Shown here: piece by piece, positions 35,150-43,818 of the stretch
How the letters are laid out: each line of letters begins with the position of its first letter
How positions within the stretch are numbered: the first letter of the stretch is position 1
DNA from: Candidatus Thiodictyon syntrophicum
GTDB taxonomy: Bacteria > Pseudomonadota > Gammaproteobacteria > Chromatiales > Chromatiaceae
Direction: 5' to 3'
DNA: 64,000 nucleotides
Assembly: GCF_002813775.1 (NCBI RefSeq)
Contig: NZ_CP020370.1
Span: 4,055,501 to 4,119,500 of the forward strand
The notes under the pieces: generated by a model
Seen by the model: the letters and a program-made list of their open reading frames with translations, nothing else
Databases searched by the model: none
What the model was told of the DNA's origin: nothing
Position numbers and translations under genes: made by a program

Positions 35150-38100
35150 TTAGGTTCCGGCATCCACGCCGGGACGCTGCTCGCCAAGCATCCGCAAGGC
35201 CGTCGGGAGCGGGGACTGGCCGGGCAGCGCCTCGTCCGCCCGCCCCCGCTGCCCCCGCGGCACCAGCCGCCGCAGCAGGCGCAGCAGGTCATCGACATAG
35301 GTGAAGACGACCGGGATGACCAGCAGGCTCAGGAAGGTCGAGGTAATGAGCCCGCCGATGACTGCAATCGCCATCGGGGAGCGGAAGCTCGGTTCGGCGC
35401 CGAGCCCGAGCGCCACCGGCAACATGCCGGCGCCCATGGCGATGGTGGTCATGACGATGGGGCGGGCGCGTTTGTGGCAGGCGTCCAGGATGGCGGGGCG
35501 GCGCTCCATCCCGCGTTCGCGCCGCGCCACGATGGCGTATTCCACCAACAGGATGGAGTTCTTGGTGACGATGCCCATCAGCATCAGGACGCCAATGATG
35601 GACGGCATGGAGAAGCTGTTGTGGGTCAGCAGCAGGGCGATGAAGGCCCCGCCCAATGAGAGCGGGAGCGCGGTCAGGATAGTGACGGGTTGCAGGAAGT
35701 CATGGAAGAGCAGGACCAGCACCACATAGATACAGAGCACGCCGATCAGCATGGCGGTGCCGAAGGAGGCGAAGAGCTCATTCATGCGCTGGGCGTCGCC
35801 CTGCGCGATCCGGGTCACGGCGGGCGGCAGGTCCTGGAGCGCGGGCAGGGCCTCGGCCTCGTCCAGGACTGAACCGAAGAGGCGCCCGCCGAGTTCCACA
35901 TCAATGGTGACGGTCCGCATCCGGTCCACCCGGTCGATCTGGGCCGACCCGCTGCCGAGCGCGAGCGCCGCCACCGCGGAGAGCGGCACCGAACCGGTCG
36001 TGGCCGGGACGCGCAACTGGGCGATGGCGTCAAGGTCCGTACGCAGCGACCGGTCCAGGCGCACGCGGATGGGGATCTGGCGCTGCGGCAGGTTGAGCTT
36101 GGGCAGGTTGACCTTGAAGTCACCGGAGGTCGCGACCCGCACCGCGCCGGCCAGGGCGGAGGTGGTCACACCCAGGTCCGCGGCGCGGGCGAAATCGGGC
36201 CGGATCTGGATCTCCGGGCGCTGCAGGCTGGCCCCGGAGGTCACGTTGCCGATCCCCTGCAGGGTACGCAGGTCCCGCACCACCGCCTGCGCGGCGGTGG
36301 CGAGCGCGTTGGGGTCGTCGCTCGCCAGCGTAATCTGGAGCTTCTCCCCGCTCTGGCCGGCGCCGATGGAGACCCGGGTGCCGGGGAGTACCCGCAGGCG
36401 CTCGCGGACCTCGCGCTCGATCTGCGGCTGGGTACGGGCGCGGTCGTGCCGATAGATGAGCTTCAGGCTCAGGTTCGCCAGGCGCACGTCCTTGGCCGCG
36501 CCGTCCCCCATCGGACCGGCACCGGAGGCGCTGCCCACCGCTGTGAAGATGCCGGTGACCTCCGGGACGGGCGCGATCAGCCGCCGCGCCTGCTGCGCCG
36601 CGCGTCGCGTGTCGTCCAGTGAACTGCCGGGCGGCAACTCCAGCTTGACGCTGAAGAGTCCGCGGTCCGCCGCCGGTACGAAGCCCTTGGGCAGCAGCGG
36701 GATCAGTTGCATGGACCCGACGAAGAACGCGATGGCGACCAGCGCGGTCGTCTTGCGATGGTCCAGGCACCAGCCGGCGGCGGCCAGATAGCGGGTCATG
36801 ATAAAGCTGTCGGTATTGCCCTCCGGATGGGGCTTCAGGAAATAGGCGGCCATCATGGGGGTCAGCAGGCGCGCCACCATGAGCGAGGCAACCACCGCCA
36901 CCGCGGCGGTGATCCCGAACTGGACGAAGAACTTGCCCGGCACCCCGCCCATGAAGGCGGTCGGCAGAAAGACCGCGACCAGGGTGAAGGTGGTCGCGAT
37001 GACCGCAAGCCCGATCTCGTCCGCCGCCTCCATCGCCGCCTGGAAGGGCGGTTTGCCCATGCGCAGGTGACGCACGATGTTCTCGATCTCGACGATGGCA
37101 TCGTCCACCAGGATGCCGACCACCAGCGCCAGGGCGAGCAGGGTCAGGACGTTCAGGCTGAACCCCAGCACCAGCATGACGGCGAACGTAGGGATGATCG
37201 AGAGCGGCAGGGCGACGGCCGCGATCAGGGTGGCGCGCCAGTCACGCAGGAACCACCAGACCACCAGGATCGCCAGCAGCGCGCCCTCGTAGAGCAGTTC
37301 CATGGACCCCAGGTAGTTGTCATACACCGGGTCGACGGTGTTGTAGGCCTCCCGGATCTGTACCTGGGGGAACAGGACGCCCAGGTGATCCAGGGCCGCC
37401 TTGACCGCCCGCGCGACCGCCACCTCGCCGGCCCCCTTGATCCGGGTCACCTCGAAGGCGACCACCGGGGCCTCGTCCAGCAGGGCGTAGGAGCCGCGCT
37501 CGGCAAAGCTGTCGCTGATGGTGCCCAAGTCCTGCAGGCGCACCCGGCGACCGTCCGGCAGCGGAATCGTCAACTCCGCGATCCCGGCCACGGTGTCCAC
37601 GGCGCCTAAGCTGCGCACCGACTGCACGGCCCCGCCGATGTCCCCGCGCCCGCCGGAGGCGTCCTGCTGGACGCGCTTCAACTGGGCGGAGATGGCCTCG
37701 GCCGTCACCCCCAGCGACTGCATCCTGGCGCTGTCGAGATCCACATGGACCTCCCGATCCACGCCCCCCACCCGTGCCACCCGGCCCACTCCCTTGACCG
37801 CCAGCAGCGCCTTGGCGACCTCGTTGTCGACGAACCAGGACAGGGCCGACTCGTCCATCCGCGGGGAGGCCACGGTATAGGTCGCGATGGGCGAGCCGGC
37901 GGTGGTGACCTTGGAGACGATCGGGTCCGTCATGTCCTGCGGCAGGTCGGCGCGCACACTGTCGACCGCGTTGCGCACCTCGTTCAGGGCCACCTCGGTG
38001 TCCTTGTCGATCTGGAACTCGACCCGGATGGTGGCGGAGCCGTCGGCAACGGTGGTGCGGATATGCTCGATGCCGCCCAGCGAGGCGATCTGGTCCTCGA

Positions 38101-38299
38101 TCTTACGCGCGACCTCGGTCTCCAGTTGGGTCGGGTCCGACCCCTCCAGGCTCGCGTTGATGGTGATGGTGGGGAGTTCGACGTCCGGGAAGTTCTGAAT
38201 CGGCAGGGCCCGGAACCCCATGATCCCGAAGATCGTCAGGAGCCCGAACAGGAGGATGGCGGGGACCGGGTGACGGATGGACCAGGCGGAGACGTTCAT
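35150..38299 (-). CDS. RND efflux pump, inner-membrane transporter (AcrB/HAE1 family)
   Basis: A 1049-residue resistance-nodulation-division transporter of full length. It has MNVSAWSIRHPVPAILLFGL at the first membrane helix, two large periplasmic domains and twelve predicted helices. The proton-relay region is around LALVVGILVDDAIVEIENIV in helix 4, and a second set reads LMLMGIVTKNSILLVEYAI in helix 10. It exports amphiphilic drugs or metabolites with proton import, with the adaptor encoded directly upstream (38447-39595). No outer-membrane channel gene is present, so a TolC-like protein must come from elsewhere. The C-terminal tail after the last helix is Arg/Gly-rich. Confidence 0.94.
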   Translation of the reverse strand: MNVSAWSIRHPVPAILLFGLLTIFGIMGFRALPIQNFPDVELPTITINASLEGSDPTQLETEVARKIEDQIASLGGIEHIRTTVADGSATIRVEFQIDKDTEVALNEVRNAVDSVRADLPQDMTDPIVSKVTTAGSPIATYTVASPRMDESALSWFVDNEVAKALLAVKGVGRVARVGGVDREVHVDLDSARMQSLGVTAEAISAQLKRVQQDASGGRGDIGGAVQSVRSLGAVDTVAGIAELTIPLPDGRRVRLQDLGTISDSFAERGSYALLDEAPVVAFEVTRIKGAGEVAVARAVKAALDHLGVLFPQVQIREAYNTVDPVYDNYLGSMELLYEGALLAILVVWWFLRDWRATLIAAVALPLSIIPTFAVMLVLGFSLNVLTLLALALVVGILVDDAIVEIENIVRHLRMGKPPFQAAMEAADEIGLAVIATTFTLVAVFLPTAFMGGVPGKFFVQFGITAAVAVVASLMVARLLTPMMAAYFLKPHPEGNTDSFIMTRYLAAAGWCLDHRKTTALVAIAFFVGSMQLIPLLPKGFVPAADRGLFSVKLELPPGSSLDDTRRAAQQARRLIAPVPEVTGIFTAVGSASGAGPMGDGAAKDVRLANLSLKLIYRHDRARTQPQIEREVRERLRVLPGTRVSIGAGQSGEKLQITLASDDPNALATAAQAVVRDLRTLQGIGNVTSGASLQRPEIQIRPDFARAADLGVTTSALAGAVRVATSGDFKVNLPKLNLPQRQIPIRVRLDRSLRTDLDAIAQLRVPATTGSVPLSAVAALALGSGSAQIDRVDRMRTVTIDVELGGRLFGSVLDEAEALPALQDLPPAVTRIAQGDAQRMNELFASFGTAMLIGVLCIYVVLVLLFHDFLQPVTILTALPLSLGGAFIALLLTHNSFSMPSIIGVLMLMGIVTKNSILLVEYAIVARRERGMERRPAILDACHKRARPIVMTTIAMGAGMLPVALGLGAEPSFRSPMAIAVIGGLITSTFLSLLVIPVVFTYVDDLLRLLRRLVPRGQRGRADEALPGQSPLPTALRMLGEQRPGVDAGT

Positions 38300-38324
38300 A
38301 GAAACCTATACGCCGCAAAGAGAG

Positions 38325-38460
38325 TGAAGAAAAGTATTAGCCGCAAATGAACGCAAATGGACGCAAATCAAGAAAAGAATTCGGCGGCATCGTTGATAGG
38401 ACCACCCCTGCTCATTTTATTCCTCTTCATTTGCGTCCATTTGCGTTCATTCGCGGCTAA
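38325..38460. repeat. GCAAATGAACGCAAATGGACG paired repeat
   Basis: TATTAGCCGCAAATGAACGC plus AAATGGACGCAAATCAAG (38335-38373) and the inverse TTCATTTGCGTCCATTTGCG plus TTCATTCGCGGCTAA (38428-38460) form long inverted arms around about 55 bp. They occupy the whole gap between the adaptor and pump genes and overlap the last codons of the adaptor. A separate sequence family from the CACAAAG repeats but with the same architecture. Confidence 0.65.
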
Positions 38461-39595
38461 CCTTCTTCTCTTCGACGCCCGCCGGCGCCGCAGCGGACTC
38501 CACCCGCACTAGGTCCCCATCGGCCAGGAAGGCCCCGCCGCTCTCCACCACCCGCGCCGCCGCGTCCAGGCCGGACAGGATCTCGACCTGGCCGGCGCTG
38601 CGGCGTCCGGTTTCGACCTTGCGCTGGGCGACCCGGTCGTCGGGCAGGACCTCGAAGACAAAGCTCGTGCCGTCGCGCAGGACCACCGCGGATTCGGGCA
38701 GGGTCAGGGCCGGGCTGGCCCCGAGCCGGATGGTCCCCTGGGCGAACATCCCGGGACGCGCCGGACCCGCGGCCGGCAGGTCGACATAGACCAGGCCGTA
38801 GCGGGTATTGGCGTCCAGGGTGGGGGCGGCGATACGCACCTTGCCGGTGACAGTCTCCCCGCCCGGCAACTGGATCAGGGCCTCCTGGCCGGGACGGACC
38901 TGGGCGAGTTGCTGAGCGGTGAGCTCGGCGCGCCACTCCACCCGCCCCTGGCGGACGATGCGGAAGAGTTCGGTCCCGGCCTGCACCACGGTCCCCAGGG
39001 TCGCGGCGCGGGCCGCGATGACCCCGTCGTCCACCGCCAGGACGCGCGTCTGACTAAGGCGAATCCGCTCCATCTCGAGGGCCGCCTCCGCCGCCGCCAG
39101 GTTGGCCTTGGCCGCCTCCTCCGCGATCAGGTATTGGGTCATCTGCTGCTCGGACATGGCCCCCTTGTCCTTGACGCTGCGCGCCCGATCGCCATTGGCC
39201 CGCGCCTCCGCCAGCGCCGCCCGCACCTGGGCCACGCGCGCCTCCTGTTGCGCCAGCGACGCCTTCACCGTGTCCTGATCCAGGCGCGCCAACACCTGAC
39301 CGTGCCGGACCCGGTCGCCCACGTCCACCGCCACCTCCACCACGCGCAGGCCCCCGGTCTCGGCGGCGATCACGCCCTCCTGCCAGGCAAAGAGCCCGCC
39401 GCTCGCCTCGATCAGTCGCGGCCAATCCGCGGTGCGGGGCGCGACCAAGGTCACGGCCAGGGCCGGATGGGGCAGCGGCTTGGGCGCGGCCTTGGCGCCC
39501 GCGTGGTCGGCCCCGACCTTTCCGTAGGACACCAGGGCGGCCAGCAGGCCGATGGCGCCCACCGCGAGCAGGATCAAACCGGTCTTCGCCTTCAT
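38447..39595 (-). CDS. RND efflux periplasmic adaptor (membrane fusion protein)
   Basis: A 382-residue HlyD/AcrA-type adaptor. An N-terminal membrane anchor (LILLAVGAIGLLAALVSYG) is followed by a split biotinyl-lipoyl domain (VVEVAVDVGDRVRHGQVLARLD and DGVIAARAATLGTVVQAG). Between them is a coiled-coil hairpin (VKASLAQQEARVAQVRAALA to LEMERIRLSQTR), then beta-barrel and membrane-proximal domains. It bridges the pump to an outer-membrane channel. The ATG overlaps the stop of the TetR gene by 4 nt, and the last codons fall inside the GCAAATG repeat, so the very C-terminus (AGVEEKKVSRE) is repeat-encoded. Confidence 0.93.
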   Translation of the reverse strand: MKAKTGLILLAVGAIGLLAALVSYGKVGADHAGAKAAPKPLPHPALAVTLVAPRTADWPRLIEASGGLFAWQEGVIAAETGGLRVVEVAVDVGDRVRHGQVLARLDQDTVKASLAQQEARVAQVRAALAEARANGDRARSVKDKGAMSEQQMTQYLIAEEAAKANLAAAEAALEMERIRLSQTRVLAVDDGVIAARAATLGTVVQAGTELFRIVRQGRVEWRAELTAQQLAQVRPGQEALIQLPGGETVTGKVRIAAPTLDANTRYGLVYVDLPAAGPARPGMFAQGTIRLGASPALTLPESAVVLRDGTSFVFEVLPDDRVAQRKVETGRRSAGQVEILSGLDAAARVVESGGAFLADGDLVRVESAAAPAGVEEKKVSRE

Positions 39596-40374
39596 AGGGA
39601 TACTCCAGTGTCGCGGCGTGGGACCCGCAACCGGTCCAGCCCGTCAGCACGGCAGTTAGGGGCGCCGGGCGGCGGCCCGGCACGGTCGGGGATCGTGAGG
39701 CCAATGGCGCGGCAGATGAGGTCGGTCACAGTGCCGGTGAGTTGGTCCAGACGCTCCGGCGTCGCCTGGTCCCACCCCAATTGGCGCCCGAGGATGGGGC
39801 GCGTGAACGCCAGGCTCACCATGTGTCCGTGCAGCACATTGGCCGTGAGCCGGACCAACTCGGACGCCGGTGCCAGCCCCCAGGCGGAGCCCACCACCTG
39901 CGCCAGGAGTTGCAGCACCGGCTCGACGCGACGGCGGTAGAGCAGGTCGAAGAGTTCGCCGGGAAAGGCAAGCTCCCGCGCCACCAGGACGCTGAACCAG
40001 CGCAGGTGCTCGAAGGCCGAGAGGCGCCCCAAGACCCCGCGGGCCAAGGACTCCACCGCCGCCGCCAGCAGGACCGGATCGGACCCGGCGCGCCCCAGCA
40101 GGGCGGTCACCTCCTCGATCTGCCGCGCGAAACACCCCTCGTCCTCGTCCAGCACGGTGGCGAAGATGGTGTGATAGAGCCCCTGCTTGCTGCCGAAGTG
40201 ATAGTTGACGGCGGCGACGTTCACCTGCGCCGCGGCGCTCAGGTCGCGCACCGAAACACCCCGGAAGCCGTGCTCCGCGAAGAGCTTGAGCGCGGTCTCG
40301 ATGATGCGGCGGCGGGTTTCGCCGGTGCGCGGGTCCAGGGGGCGACTGGCGAGGGCCTGTTCGAGTGGGGGCAT
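39592..40374 (-). CDS. TetR-family regulator with CerR-like C-terminus
   Basis: A 260-residue repressor. The DNA-binding helix-turn-helix is at residues 20-65 (TRRRIIETALKLFAEHGFRG, VRDLSAAAQVNVAAVNYHFG, SKQGLYHTIF). The remainder is a helical ligand-binding domain of the DUF1956 type, with a longer C-terminal tail than usual (about 35 residues, Pro/Arg-rich). It is the first gene of a tetR-adaptor-pump operon with 4-nt overlaps, so it likely represses its own operon and is released by a pump substrate. A palindromic operator candidate is at 40430-40439. Confidence 0.9.
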   Translation of the reverse strand: MPPLEQALASRPLDPRTGETRRRIIETALKLFAEHGFRGVSVRDLSAAAQVNVAAVNYHFGSKQGLYHTIFATVLDEDEGCFARQIEEVTALLGRAGSDPVLLAAAVESLARGVLGRLSAFEHLRWFSVLVARELAFPGELFDLLYRRRVEPVLQLLAQVVGSAWGLAPASELVRLTANVLHGHMVSLAFTRPILGRQLGWDQATPERLDQLTGTVTDLICRAIGLTIPDRAGPPPGAPNCRADGLDRLRVPRRDTGVSL

Positions 40375-40429
40375 GGACGGCGGCAGGTGCTGGATCAGCC
40401 GCTAAGTCTACTCCATCGCTGCGGTATTT

Positions 40430-40439
40430 CAAACGTTTG
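40430..40439. promoter_or_regulatory. Candidate operator of the TetR regulator
   Basis: The perfect palindrome CAAACGTTTG, with partial extension ATTTCAAACGTTTGTTTG, lies 56 bp upstream of the regulator's ATG in an otherwise GC-rich region. Palindromes of this kind are typical TetR-family sites. The link to this regulator rests on position only. Confidence 0.45.
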
Positions 40440-40638
40440 TTTGGTTACAGCGTGGAGGCCGGACCCCGGGCGGCCCTGATCAATCCTTGACCGCCTTCGC
40501 CAAGCCCCTGTTCGTCAAGCCACCTGACAGCTTCGGCACAGGTTATCCACAGAAGCGGCCACTGCACATGTGGACGACCTCGCGGCGAAGCCGTCTCCCC
40601 GCCCCAATCGTGGTCACCCGCTCAGGCGCGCGGTCGCC

Positions 40639-40695
40639 GGTCCGCACAGCGGACCCTACGGGGACGGAGCCACCGTAGGGTCCGCTGTGCGGACC
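40639..40695. repeat. REP pair (BIME) downstream of hsdM
   Basis: Two inverted copies of the GTAGGGTCCGCTGTGCGG repeat (40639-40661 and 40673-40695, 23 bp each, perfect complement) are separated by 11 nt, forming a strong stem just after the hsdM 3' end (40719). Same REP as the arrays around the RAYT gene at 59.4-60.9 kb. A TTATCCACAG sequence at 40544 is probably incidental. Confidence 0.8.
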
Positions 40696-40718
40696 ATCCC
40701 CGCCGCCTGGAACGAAGA

Positions 40719-42271
40719 TCAAGGGCCGCGCAGTTCTGCCAGCACCGCGGCGATCTCCCGCCCCTTCTGTTCGATGAAATCCAAGAGCTCGTCAGGTGTG
40801 CGCGCATCACTGGCGTCCGACCGATTGGGATTGACCGCCTTGAGGTCGTAGAGCTGGTTCTCGATGTCGTCGGCCTTGCCCTCCAGGGTGCGTGCCTCCT
40901 TGGTCAGGGCGCCAAACCGCGCCTGCGCCGCGGTGATGGCGGCCTCGTCCTGGTCCTTGCGCGCCGTCGCCTTGAGCTGTTGCAGGCGCTCACCGAACGG
41001 CGCCGCCTCGCGTCGTTTGACCTGTGCCTGGTCGCGGTAGGGCTGCGCCTGCGCCTTGAGCTGGTCGCGCCGGGCGGCGAGATCGAGCGTCCAACTGAAG
41101 GGGCTGTCGGCACGGGTTGCGAGCAGCTTCAGAAAGCCGCAATCGTCCTCGATCGCCGCTCCCTGGTCGTCCGTGACCGGCAGCCCCGCGCTGTCCAGGC
41201 GGGGCACCGGCCGGTGCTCGAAGGTCGCCCGGGTCAGGGGCCTGGTCTTCGACACCTTGATATCCGACAGGTCGTAGTACCAGATCCGCTCGCTCGGGCG
41301 CCCGCTCCGAAAGAATAGCAAATTGGTCTTGACCCCGGCGCCGGCCTGGGTGAAGACCCCGCCGGGCAGGCTCAGGATGCACCAGAGGTCGAACTCATCG
41401 AGCAGCTTGCGCTTGGTCTTGATGAAGGCGTCCTCGTTGGTACGGAACAGCAGTCCCTCGTCGACCACGATGCCGCAGCGCCCGTCCCGCGGGTCCAGGC
41501 TGTTCATCAGAAGGTCTGTTCCTTGAGTTGCTCGCGCTCATCGGGGCTGCCGGTGCCGGCATCCAAGGCGCGCAGCATGTATTGATAGGCCTCCGCCAGA
41601 AAGCCGCCGGTACCGCAGCCGGGGTCGTAGACGGTCTCGCCGATTTGCGGGTCCAGGACTTCGATCACCACCCGCACCACCACGCGCGGGGTGAAGAACT
41701 GACCGCCGTCGTTGTTCTTCTCCCCCATCTTGAGCAGCAGGCCCTCATAGACCTGTGACAGGGCGAAGACCTGGGTCTGATCGATGCGCTCGTTGCGCAG
41801 TTCATGGACCTTGTCGAGCACGTCGCGGAAGTTCTTCTCGGTGTCGATGCGGGTGCGTTCCACACCGCGCATGATCTCGCTGATCAGCTTTTGCCGCACG
41901 CTGGCCTCGGGTTGGGTTTCGAGGGCCTTGAGGTGCGGCAAAAGCTCCTGATTAACGAAAGCAAAGAAGGCACCTTGTGGCTTGTCCTGCAGTGCGCGAC
42001 GCTGGGTGCCGTCCGGAGCGCCCCAATCGCGCCAGCGGTACGGCGCCGTGAGTGACGGCAGGAAGCTGCGCCCGAGGATGGCGCTCTCGCGCTGCTCGCG
42101 CTGCTCGGTCTCGTCCAGGACGCGCAGGAACAGGATCCAGGTCAGTTCCGGGACATACTGCACGGCGCTGGTGACATTGCCGCGGCGCATGATGTCACAG
42201 ATGGCCTTGACCGCTTGGTCGACTGATTGACGGCTCGCCAGGGGCTTGCCGTTGGGGGCCTGCTTGGCCAT
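40719..42271 (-). pseudogene. hsdM: Type I restriction-modification methyltransferase, inactivated by an internal deletion
   Basis: The first part (41507-42271) has the HsdM N-terminal domain (RQSVDQAVKAICDIMRRGNV), then GGQFFTPRVVVRVV and SAM motif I YDPGCGTGGFLAEAYQYM, and ends in KEQTF with TGA. The second part restarts at 41507 (MNSLDPRDGRCGIVVDEGLL) and continues through the C-terminal domain and coiled coil to 40719. Missing between them are about 90-100 residues that in homologues contain the catalytic NPPF motif and the segment up to GGRCGIVVDEGLLF. The enzyme therefore cannot methylate adenine. It is downstream of hsdS on the same strand with 347 bp of repeats between. Confidence 0.85.
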
Positions 42272-42618
42272 GTCATTACCTATATCGCTTAAGATGTCTC
42301 ACGCCAAGGCGCCGTAGGATGGGTAGAGCGCAGCGAAACCCATCGTTTGCGCTGGTCAACAGCAAGATCACACCAAGACGCGAGGAAGTATAAGAATTCT
42401 CTCACAAAGACACAAAGACGCAAAGAAGAAAAGGAATGATCACGCCAAGGCGCCAAGCTCGCCAAGAACGAGAAGGTGATCGCCGCTCCGGGGAACGAGA
42501 AGAACGGTGTCACGCGGAGGCGCGGAGACGCAGAGAGAATCAAGACACTCTCTTCTTTGCGTCTTTGCGTCTTTGCGTGAGACTCTTCTCTCTTGCAAAG
42601 TTGCGGATACCGCGAGGG
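42272..42618. repeat. Nested CACAAAGACGCAAAG / TTTGCGTCTTTGCGTG repeats
   Basis: Between hsdS and hsdM lie CTCACAAAGACACAAAGACG, CACGCCAAGGCGCCAAGC, CACGCGGAGGCGCGGAGACG and, in the opposite sense, CTTTGCGTCTTTGCGTCTTT followed by GCGTGAGAC. Left and right sets pair over about 200 bp. It is the largest member of the family also found at 26704 and 29263, and it now separates two genes that normally overlap or abut. Confidence 0.65.
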
Positions 42619-43818
42619 TCACAGGGCACCGGAGAAGGCTTGGCGAAGGAGTACGGAGGGAATATCAGCGAACCCCAAGACCTCCTCGCTGACCAACTTC
42701 CGTAACGAGGCCGCGGAATCGATGCGCGCATCCAACAGGAGGCTGATTTGCTTTTGGCGGTTGATGTCGGGTAAGCGAACTTTCAGATTCCGCAAGTCGC
42801 TCGAGTTGATAGAAACCTGTCCAATCGCACGCTTGGCGACGCCCCGCAAGGCTTCTCTGACGCGGCGCGTCGCCAATTGCTGCACCATAAACAGCGGATC
42901 GACCTCCGGCACAAAGCGGAGCCGTATCAGCATATTCTCGAAGAAGTAGCTGCTTTCTGCATCCGACACGATCCCTGATTTACCGACTTGTTCGTAGCTG
43001 TTGACTCGACTTACCAGGAGATCGCGAGCCTGCAATCGGAACTTCTCCTTTTCGTCATCAGCGAGTATCACACTCGCCAGTTCCTTATGGTTGAGGCGCC
43101 AAGTCCCGTTATCGACGTTATACATCCGGATCAATGGCTCTCCTGAACCATAGAATTCAGCCTTCTTGTACAGGCCGTTCTGTACTATTAGTGCCAAGTC
43201 TCCGAGGCTGAACTCCTGCCACTCATCCGCCTCCTCAGTCTCAAACACCTCGCGCAGATAGGCGGCCGTCAGGGCACTGGCGGCCTGAAGACGTTCGGCG
43301 CTGACTTGCCGTCCTCGCTCGACCACCGCGAGTCGCGTCTTCAGGGCTTGGGCGATCCGCTGCTGCTGCGGCAGCGGGGGTAGCGGAATCTCAAAGGCTT
43401 CAAACTCTGGTTTGTTGATATGCTTCATCGTAGCGCCATGAGTTTGCTTCCTGATTTCCCCCATCACTTCCCGGAGAGCATAGTAGAGATATTGACGGTC
43501 GACTGACGACGTTTTTTCGACTACCTTGAATATATGCTGGTTCAAGATTGCTTCGCCCCTGTGCCAAATGAAGGCATCCAAAGAGGCGGACCAGGAAACA
43601 AGGAGATCTCCAGCGCGGATTAAATTTCTTTCGTCGACCGATCCCGTATAGAAATTGAAAGGCGCTGATGGGTCCGTCAGATTCTGTATTCTTATGATTG
43701 GCCGGCCGGTCGTTCCCCAATCGCTTGGCTTAAATGGTCTTCCGTTAATGTAGGTCGCCAGGTCTCCAAGCCGCGCCATGGGCCAATCACCCATAAGGTC
43801 TCTCCCAATATCAGGCAC
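42619..43818 (-). CDS. hsdS: Type I restriction-modification specificity subunit, start rewritten by an IS
   Basis: A 399-residue protein with two target-recognition domains, each followed by a conserved coiled-coil helix: MARLGDLATYINGRPFKPSD ... IPLPPLPQQQRIAQALKTRL (residues 14-190) and EFSLGDLALIVQNGLYKKAE ... VRLPDINRQKQISLLLDARI (215-390). It determines the recognition sequence of the complex. The present frame opens with GTG at 43818, which lies inside the IS terminal repeat. Before insertion the gene began ATGAGCGTTGATATTGGG, overlapping the hsdR stop. Internal Met9 or Met14 could also serve. Base composition is less GC-rich than neighbours, as is usual for hsdS. Confidence 0.9.
   Translation of the reverse strand: MPDIGRDLMGDWPMARLGDLATYINGRPFKPSDWGTTGRPIIRIQNLTDPSAPFNFYTGSVDERNLIRAGDLLVSWSASLDAFIWHRGEAILNQHIFKVVEKTSSVDRQYLYYALREVMGEIRKQTHGATMKHINKPEFEAFEIPLPPLPQQQRIAQALKTRLAVVERGRQVSAERLQAASALTAAYLREVFETEEADEWQEFSLGDLALIVQNGLYKKAEFYGSGEPLIRMYNVDNGTWRLNHKELASVILADDEKEKFRLQARDLLVSRVNSYEQVGKSGIVSDAESSYFFENMLIRLRFVPEVDPLFMVQQLATRRVREALRGVAKRAIGQVSINSSDLRNLKVRLPDINRQKQISLLLDARIDSAASLRKLVSEEVLGFADIPSVLLRQAFSGAL

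Noticed and set aside
40544-40553. DnaA box / origin at TTATCCACAG
   Set aside because: A single match in a REP-containing gap, with no cluster of boxes, no AT-rich unwinding region and no dnaA/dnaN/gidA nearby. The other match at 56752 lies in a GATGAACACAG repeat.
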